A stretch of DNA of 64,000 bases from Setomelanomma holmii (taxonomy: Eukaryota > Ascomycota > Dothideomycetes > Pleosporales > Phaeosphaeriaceae): NCBI GenBank assembly GCA_010015745.1, contig ML978166.1, positions 62,001 to 126,000 on the forward strand, given 5' to 3'. The notes beneath the pieces were generated by a model. It had not been told where the DNA came from and did not search any database. It saw only the letters and a program-made list of their open reading frames with translations. Below are positions 56,828-64,000 of this stretch, piece after piece. The translations under genes and the position numbers were made by a program. The stretch's first letter is position 1. Every line of letters starts with the position of its first letter.

Positions 56828-59510
56828 GCTGAGCGGTGCGTTTGCGGAGTTTCTTGCCAAGCATGATTGCGCAACTTGCCTCGTATCGATGGAAGGGTGG
56901 ACATGCAGTATCGTGCAGATTGGCTGCGGATATGCTTGTGCCAGGCATTGCGCGTGGGGTGTATATAACACGTTCCTGGAAAATAATGTGGTTATGCATG
57001 TGGCTTCGGGCCGCTTGCAGGGTCGTCCATCAGCCGGATGTTGATGTCGGTTCGGTTGCACTGATGCCACGAAACAGTCCATAAGATTTCGGTAAAGTGC
57101 GAATGAATTGCACGCATTTTGCAAGTATTGGCAATGAGGCGTTTGGTAGAGATTCTGCATGTTGATAAGACATGTAGATTAGGTAACCCACACATCGAAG
57201 TAATGAAATCTGGAATGAATCATGTTGGAATCTGTCAAATCACAAAAACTCCTTCATGTGGGACTTGAGCAACGAAGAGGGATAGCAGCTGACTTCAAAT
57301 TGCTATCTATCTGACACGGTTTCTTTGTATGCTGCTATCCCTAGCCATTCGGACTTGTTCCTTCTCTTCTCAATACTACTCCGTACTATTATATATATAC
57401 GAGGTACATCATCGAAAGCCTCTCCCTACTAGAATGATACGCGGTCTTTCCTTTTCCACTCCCTACCCTCCCCACTAACGGCATATACTGCTCATAGGCC
57501 CTCTGCATACCCAACATCCGCTTCCCAACCCAGTACCACATTCCTTGGACAACTTTCGACAACGGCGAAAATCTTTTCCAACGAAACAGATACGTAAGAC
57601 TTCATAAAACGATACACCATTGCAGCTATGCCCTGCTAGCAAACTATGACCGTGCCGTATCATCTGGGTCTGCATACACAAGAGCTTTTTGCCTAACTGC
57701 TACTGTACATTTGGCCAGTACCTCAGCACCCCGCATAAGAATCGAATCTAGTACGGAGTCGAAATGAGGCAAGGGTGAGGTTTGTACGTCGAGCGATGTG
57801 CCGTTGCTACAAAGCGTTGTTTGAGACGGGTTCACTTGGAGGAGTACGACCGGTTCATTCGTCTTGTTGTTGGGCCTAAAAGCGTGGTGGTTTCCAGGTC
57901 TGATTTTCTTGGGAATATTGGATGAGACGATTGTATCACAGGCCGATTTCAGTGGAGACTGGCGGTTTGGACACATCCTGCTGAGGAGCCTGAATGCCAA
58001 TGAGTGGGACTTTACCAGTCGCTGTTTACGGGACTGGTGGCTTGGATTTGGCTTGAGGAAGTTGAAGTTGAAGTTGACGGGATGTTTCATCAAGTCAATA
58101 GAGTCTTGTGAATCACCTTCCGGTTGTTGGCTCGTATTGACACTTGGTTACAAGCCTTGTTAAGATCTGAGTCGATGTGGCGCGTTGTCCATCCTGAGAT
58201 GCTTGACATATCGCGATGCGGTACAATGGCGAAGGTCGAAGGAAATCATCGTTGTCGAAGAATGGCATCTAGTGTTTGTGCCGCCTCAGCCTGCTTAGGG
58301 CGCAAAGCTGGTCCACCTTTCGTCGCAACAAAGCATTCATTGCGTGCACATGAATATCTTGCCTTTTCAACAAAACAACCTCTGTTAAAGCTCATGCTGG
58401 AGACTCTCAAATGTGCCTAATTTCACATGATAGCCTGCCTCGTCAGGGCCCATCCAGCAATCGCACAACCCACGCCTTCATCTAATTCGATATTACCCCT
58501 GCTTGTCCCCCATCCCGATCCTATGTATCCGGGACCCTTCCGAGCGACAAATCAGCTGCTTGACATTGCACATGCTTCTGACGTCCAATTTGGAGGATGC
58601 TCATTCTCATGCTATTTGGTAGATAGCTCTAGTCAGCTAAAGTGGTATGTTGCTCTTTCATCTGGACGTTATCAGGACGAGTGGTAGTTGCGAAACCCAG
58701 TCCGAGCGTCTTGTCCGTTCCAAACCATTCAGCTCAGGACTAAACGTGGCGCTGACGCTGGCGGGGTTGATGCTTGGGTCCGTGATCGGTGGAGTTTGCG
58801 TCTTACAATCGGCGTGGGAAGATGCTTGTTCGCAGGTGAGGGGTCCGAGGAACAACAGGGGCAAGTTATCGAATATGCATGCAGTACAGCAACAACGAAC
58901 GAGGAGTGAAATAGAATTTGATTTGTGCTAGGATTACACTGAAGTGGAGCGATTTGCTCAGCTAGAAGTTACGTAAATGTGTATTCTTGAGATTGCTGTT
59001 GTTATCGCTTTGGGAGGCTTGTTTGTATGTTTGGAGAAGTCGCGGTTCTTCGTCAACATCTGTCTGAAGGCAGTCAAGATCACGACATGTAAAAGGTGCG
59101 TGTCGCTTGAATTATTGTTTGGTCTATTGCTTTGATTCTGCAAGTCCCCGCGAGAGGATTACAGCAGATCAAGGCCGGTCTAGTAATTAAAGCATAATCC
59201 GTAGTAAACGGTCCGAGGACCAGACGTCCAAAGTGAAAAGGACATAAAAACGTCGATCTAAATGATCAAGACGTATGAGGTGAGAACAACCTGCCTGTCG
59301 CCAAACAGTGCTTTTTCCAGCCCACTAAATGTCAAAAATTGCGCCGCATGACATTTATGCAAGCCCACCGATTCGTGATCGTCCATATCCAAATCCAGTC
59401 CAAGTAATCCGTGAGAATTGGTAAACCTTCCCCAACGCCGCCCAATGATATGCCAAGTGACCTGAGTAAAGATCCGCTAACGTCAGTCGTGCTATCGTAA
59501 CAAGATCCGT
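56828..59510. other. Long intergenic region with one doubtful frame
   Basis: About 2.7 kb. A 149-codon minus-strand frame at 57644-58093 has fairly protein-like composition at its C-terminal half (SVLDSILMRGAEVLAKC..) but no domain and competes with a 99-codon plus-strand frame over the same bases; I cannot call either a gene. The bases around 57390-57410 are a short AT-repeat (TATATATATACG). The rest is unremarkable. Confidence 0.35.
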
Positions 59511-61304
59511 TTATTCATTATCAGGATCCTCGACCATGAAGAAGCCAGGCACAGCCCGCATCTTCTTTGCCCGAGATGGGCCCTGGTCCCAAGATGGCGA
59601 TGCTGGCCGCGACACATTGCGTGATGGCGGCTGCGAGGCGAAGGCATGGTTGTACGTATTTTGTGGAGCTGGATAGCCCATGTTGGCGAACGCGGCGGAG
59701 AAGTTGTCCATGGAGTGAGGTCGAACCATAGGATAGCCAGTCTGAGTTTGGAACTGCTCGGTGGGACTCAGCATTGGCGTATTGGAATAACTCTGATAGC
59801 GTTGATGGTTCGCAAATGATGGTGCTGGCGAAGGCGCAGCGATATTTCCTGCATTAAATGTGAATGCAGACTGATGTGTGGCCTGGGACGGTACGCCAGC
59901 ATTGGCGCTCTGGGGATAGAAGCCGTCTGTTGAGGACATCGGGCTTTGGAACTGCGGCATGACGGGTGTGGTCGGTTGGGAGTACATACCATATACAGGC
60001 CCAGCCGAGTAATTGTACATGGATAGACTGTACTGAGCAGAAACTGGCTCCTGACGACCAGGGGTCTGGATGTTGAGATCGGTCCTAATGCTCTCCACGA
60101 CAGGCATCTCCCTGTTCTTGTGATCGTCGGTGATCTGGATGACTTCCGAGACTTGCTGCGCAAGTAGGACATCGTTGGTATCTCTAAGTGTGAAGATAAC
60201 CTTGTAGCCCATTGGCGACTTCTCCTCTTGATGTCTGCAGTAGCATGTTATGCGCATGGCGAACTCCACCTTTTTCGCTTCTGTGCCAGTGTTTGCATCT
60301 GGCTCGACGTCCTGGAGGCGCTTAAACTCCTTCTCGTTGATCATGATGATTCGGTCATCTTCGTAGTTGGTCCACTCATTCTCTTCGTCCTGGTTACGCT
60401 TCTTCTTGCGGTCGTACCTCTTGCGTTCGCGCTCCTTGCAGCCTTCACAGATCACGACGGCGCCGCCGTTTTGTGGGTGCGCAGGATCGTCCTTCTCGAT
60501 TTCGGAGACTTGAGTTCCGCGAGCTCGTTTGGGTGTCTCTTCCTCTCCCCGCGCACGTCGCAACGCACGAGCCAGATCTTGCGGCTTCTCTACCGCAGTG
60601 GCGCATACGAGCATCAGTTTTACGCGAACAGCAGAGTTTTGCTCTTCGTTGGCTGCAATTTCGTCGTGGCTGGCAAGCTGCTTGGACTTGGACAGGGTGT
60701 GGCGAGGAAAGCGGATCCACTGGTATTGGCGAGACAGCGGATTTATCACCAAGAAGGTCTTGATCTGAGTCTCTGCACGAGTCTTGGTCTTGTCGAAGTA
60801 GATCTCCACCTTAGGCGGGTCGACGGTCTGCGGAATGAGGATGGAGTCTTCGTTGGCCGACCGGTAGTCATGGTTGTATTTGGTGTCGGCCTCCGGTGAG
60901 CTGGTCTGACTCTGATCCCGGGTGTAGTCTCCGGGCGAATTGGCATTGCTGAAGATCATGTCGCCGTGCTGCGACGGGGTGTTGGAAGTGTTAGAAGCGG
61001 GGGTCGAGTATGGGGTGGTGAGGAAGGTCTCGAATTCTCCCGAGTCCTCAGTCTTTAGTGACGGGAAGCCTGCGCCGGTCGCGTAGACGCCGCGAAGATC
61101 TACGCCGGAGTCCTGGTGGCTGCGAGTGAGGTCGTTGGGGCTCGCCCAACCATTGGGGTCGCTCGCGCTAAGCGTTGTGTCGAAGAAGTCTATTTCGGTC
61201 TTGGTATCCAAATCAGTCTGGGTGTAGTCGCCAAAGACGTCGACGGAAGAGAACAGATCGGCAGGATTCACGAAATTGTTCTGCTGTGGATAATTACTAT
61301 CCAT
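59511..61304 (-). CDS. Spt23/Mga2-like transcription regulator, short form without ankyrin or membrane domain
   Basis: Predicted nuclear DNA-binding or co-regulator protein. Single exon, 597 residues from the ATG at 61304 (a TTG further up is in frame). The first ~160 residues are disordered and acidic with Ser/Thr. The core from about residue 165 reads VEIYFDKTKTRAETQIKTFL, WIRFPRHTLSKSKQLAS and LMLVCATAVEKPQDLARAL. A conserved Cys/basic block ICEGCKERERKRYDRKKKR follows, then DRIIMINEKEFKRLQ, MRITCYCRHQEEKSPMGYKV, and VSEVIQITDDHK. This order resembles the N-terminal region of fungal Mga2/Spt23 (regulators of fatty-acid desaturase genes). Those proteins continue with IPT, ankyrin repeats and a membrane anchor; here the frame ends after a Gln/Pro/Tyr-rich tail with SRAKKMRAVPGFF. 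I am sure of the relationship, less so of function. Confidence 0.72.
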   Translation of the reverse strand: MDSNYPQQNNFVNPADLFSSVDVFGDYTQTDLDTKTEIDFFDTTLSASDPNGWASPNDLTRSHQDSGVDLRGVYATGAGFPSLKTEDSGEFETFLTTPYSTPASNTSNTPSQHGDMIFSNANSPGDYTRDQSQTSSPEADTKYNHDYRSANEDSILIPQTVDPPKVEIYFDKTKTRAETQIKTFLVINPLSRQYQWIRFPRHTLSKSKQLASHDEIAANEEQNSAVRVKLMLVCATAVEKPQDLARALRRARGEEETPKRARGTQVSEIEKDDPAHPQNGGAVVICEGCKERERKRYDRKKKRNQDEENEWTNYEDDRIIMINEKEFKRLQDVEPDANTGTEAKKVEFAMRITCYCRHQEEKSPMGYKVIFTLRDTNDVLLAQQVSEVIQITDDHKNREMPVVESIRTDLNIQTPGRQEPVSAQYSLSMYNYSAGPVYGMYSQPTTPVMPQFQSPMSSTDGFYPQSANAGVPSQATHQSAFTFNAGNIAAPSPAPSFANHQRYQSYSNTPMLSPTEQFQTQTGYPMVRPHSMDNFSAAFANMGYPAPQNTYNHAFASQPPSRNVSRPASPSWDQGPSRAKKMRAVPGFFMVEDPDNE

Positions 61305-64000
61305 GGTGACGACGCGGTCGGAGGGTAGCAATAATGGCGGCCCGCCTCAGAGTCGCAGAGTGGAGACAGCCAACCTTGATTAGCAGCACTAAACAAGTGT
61401 CGTAAGATGTCAAGAAGGTAAGCGAGCGTCTGCCACGAGGGAGGCGCGGCTGCTCGTGGATAAGGTGCGTTGGTTGCTGGCTATTGCTGGCGTTGGATCG
61501 TTGAGATGTAAATTGGTGGTGGTGCGCGTGTCTGCGTGAGGAAGCGGGTGTGCAGGACAGCAGCGAAGGTGGTTATGAAGACGGCTGGCCCAGTAATGTG
61601 CGGCGAAAAGGCCTAGTGCGCCTCTAAGTTTGGCAGCGAGCGGGGTCAGGGTCAAGGCAAGGACCGCTGCGACACTCGGGAGGAAAAGGGCTGCTCGCTG
61701 TGGGTGCTGAGGTTTGTCGTGGTGGAAGAAGCGGGGTGCGGAGAGCAGTTGGAATGCGGACGTCGCGGTGAATATCAGTCGTCTGGGCAGGCGCAGGCTG
61801 TATTTCTCTTGCTAACGGGCCACCCCACTCAGCACTGAGGCCCCGTCTGTTCGCCGCCTTCTAAGCAACGTCAATCGCCAAGGAGACCCCTGTTGCAGCT
61901 ACGAAGACACCAGGCGCTGTGTAAGTTAAGGTAGGTACCTTTGACGACCTGGACGCGACTGTGTGCACGCTCGGCTTGCGCTGCCGGTGCCGGCCCTGTG
62001 CTGCCGATGTTGTGCCGGACGCTGCAATGGTGTCTTCTTCGTGCACTCTTAGGGCATTCAACGGGTATCGAAAATGCCTATGACAACAACACCTTCAGCA
62101 TCACCGCGAGCAAAACGCATGCTGGCCTCGACGCAGCCTACGGGAGATGTACTGTGTACCTTGAACATCGCCAAAGCTCTAACGGCTAGCTGCAGCGGCG
62201 GCCTCTACCCTGGTCGCTGTCTCTTTATCGCGCTGCGCAGGCGGAAAGACTCGGCTTGCGGTCGTGCAACTGCACAGTTATGCTTTCATCTAAAGGCGCT
62301 GCACTGCGTCCCAGGGCCTGCAGCGTATCGCTGCGAATCATCCTGCACGCGCGCCGTAGCATGCACCGTCGCTCCACAAGCGGACTTGGTTCCGCCAGAC
62401 CGACAGCGCCGCGCTTCAGTCTCTGGGCGCGCCTCCAGAGGCCTCGAATGGTCGACCAAACGAATCCTGACAGGCCTGTTGCCAGATTCTTCGCAGGGCT
62501 GAGGATGCGAGGACGCTTCATGGAACCTAGCCCGTTGCGCCGCGCAGCCAATACACGTCCCTGCACAGCTGCACGACGAGACTGTACTGCTAGTCCAACT
62601 GATAAATCTCTGCTCCATGGGCCCTCGATTGGATGTGTCCATCGCGCGTAAACTGCTGCGTAAGAGAAACACTGCTGATGACGAGGCGGCCGTCACTCCA
62701 TTGCACGCCAGAGCATGAACCCCAGAGGCCGACCGCTAGCCCCCGCCCCCTAGTGGCAACACCAGGCGAGTTTTTCGGAAAGTAACGACTCACAGTGCGA
62801 CGTCGGAATCGCAACGACGTCGTTCCCCACGCCATCCGCTGCCAGACGTGCTCGAGCTGATTAGGTCTTTGTCGGCTGTTTCTGACCCCATTGCCTCATA
62901 TGGTAATCAGCCTCATCTACTTGGCCCACTGGCGAGTCCATCAAAATTGACGATGATAATCGCGCAATTCTCCGATGTGCAGATTGCCTGTACTGTATAT
63001 GCGCAATCTTGAATATGCCCAACTTGGCCACGGTGAATTGGGACGACATGCACGCACTACAAATGACACAAACGCAAGCAGTCTTCCGCACCTTGCAGTC
63101 GTTCGTGCACAGCTGCCGAGTTGTGATTCGCTTGAATAGCTACACATGAAGTCCTCACACTGATACATGTGGGTCCCACGGGAACCATACGGTAAACATG
63201 TTCGGTGGGTCAGCTCGCAAGCTCGTAACGACTCAGCAATCCTGCGATAGCGAAGGGATCTACCCGCAGCAAATCTCCACCTCATCTAATACTCGTTAGT
63301 TTGTCAACGGGCATAATCGTAGCGATATCTTCAGCTATGTGATTTACATCGGCACACTCGCGCAGTCGTCGACGTGCGTATGCTGCGGCTCTTATCGCAA
63401 CAAAACATGGAAGCCTCAAGATAGCAGCAATTGTGGTTCAGTAGCGCGCCAAAATCCCACAATCTCCGCACTTTGCAGTGCGGGATGCTTGATAAGATAA
63501 AGCGGCAAGAGTCTAGCGCAGTACCTTTATCATGAGGTGATCATTACCATGGTGCCACCCTTTAGCACGTTCTACAGTGTATGGATATCATACACCAGTT
63601 CATACTAGGTATTCGCGGTCTTGGTAACAGGTGGTCCACACTCAGGAAGCCAGCCTCAAAAGTGAAACGAAACCAGTTCCAGGGGTAAGAAATGATGTAA
63701 CAAGTAATTACTCCAAGGAAAGATGCTGAAAATCGAAGTCGATTTTGTTCAATGCCCCACAGCTTCGACATGGATGCGCGAAAACTGGTCAATCACTTGC
63801 TCAGCATAGCCGTGCCAGGAACCATATTGATCTCTGATTACTTGGAGTATACGAAACGAAACTGGTGAGTCTGCATCTCTGCAAACTCTTCTCGATTTCC
63901 CTCTCAACTCACAATATCTGACTTAGCAATTGTCCTTAATAGTGCTATGTAGACGAGCTGCCAATGGGGCATCACAGACCCCTTCTGCCATCAGATATTA
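61305..64000. other. Upstream region of the Mga2-like gene; no further gene recognised
   Basis: About 2.7 kb to the window end. It should hold a long 5' region of the regulator. Frames of up to 142 codons (62074-62502 plus) have Arg/Ala/Ser-rich, random composition and overlap frames on the other strand. No signal peptide, domain or splice pattern was found. Confidence 0.4.

Noticed and set aside
57644..58093. 149-codon minus-strand frame as a gene
   Set aside because: No domain, no splice or signal features, and a competing plus-strand frame over the same bases; left as doubtful inside the intergenic entry.
62074..62502. 142-codon plus-strand frame
   Set aside because: Random composition, overlapped by equally long frames on the opposite strand, no recognisable motif.

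Overview
The window reads as nuclear DNA from a filamentous ascomycete. Genes are short, well separated and split by many introns of about 47-109 nt, with GT..AG ends and CTAAC/CTGAC-like branch sites. The content is typical of a plant-associated or saprotrophic mould: a fungal P-type H+-ATPase, an AA9 LPMO, a CE15 remnant, F-box proteins and a HET-domain remnant. A dothideomycete is my inference from protein style; no sequence here proves it. I see no rRNA, convincing tRNA, CRISPR array or bacterial operon.

Layout. 0-1 kb: the 3' end of an unknown protein. 4.3-7.7 kb (-): a plasma-membrane H+-ATPase. 9.3-16.8 kb: a gene-poor, decayed stretch with one small F-box-like gene and remnants of C2H2 zinc-finger and HET-domain genes. 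16.8-22.9 kb: a secreted GPI-type S41 peptidase, a stop-interrupted beta-helix glycosidase and an F-box gene. 23.07-23.49 kb: a 424-bp MITE with ~94-bp terminal inverted repeats and TA target duplications. 23.8-26.1 kb: a DHH phosphoesterase and an AA9 LPMO. 27.2-37.0 kb: five consecutive catabolic enzymes (M20 amidohydrolase <-> dihydropyrimidinase, FAD monooxygenase, carboxylesterase, beta-lactamase-like hydrolase) with GATA/palindrome promoter motifs. 38.0-43.2 kb: a CE15 fragment, an 85-residue eight-cysteine secreted protein assembled here from three exons, a Cys-rich membrane protein and an M28 aminopeptidase broken only by two TAA codons. 43.9-61.3 kb: housekeeping genes PCF11 and IWS1 (divergent), ATP2, glycogen branching enzyme and mitochondrial ClpX (divergent), and a soluble Spt23/Mga2-like regulator. 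61.3-64 kb: no recognisable gene.

How it fits together. The right-hand third is core metabolism and gene expression: mRNA 3'-end formation, Pol II elongation, F1-ATPase, glycogen and mitochondrial proteolysis. The left and middle parts are accessory: secreted hydrolases, a candidate effector, and a possible nitrogen/xenobiotic ring-opening module in which dihydropyrimidinase opens a cyclic amide and the M20 enzyme removes the carbamoyl group. Three secreted hydrolase genes (beta-helix GH, CE15, M28) are broken while neighbouring ones are intact, which suggests ongoing loss of part of the secretome. All exon structures were joined by eye from splice signals and reading phase and need transcript support.
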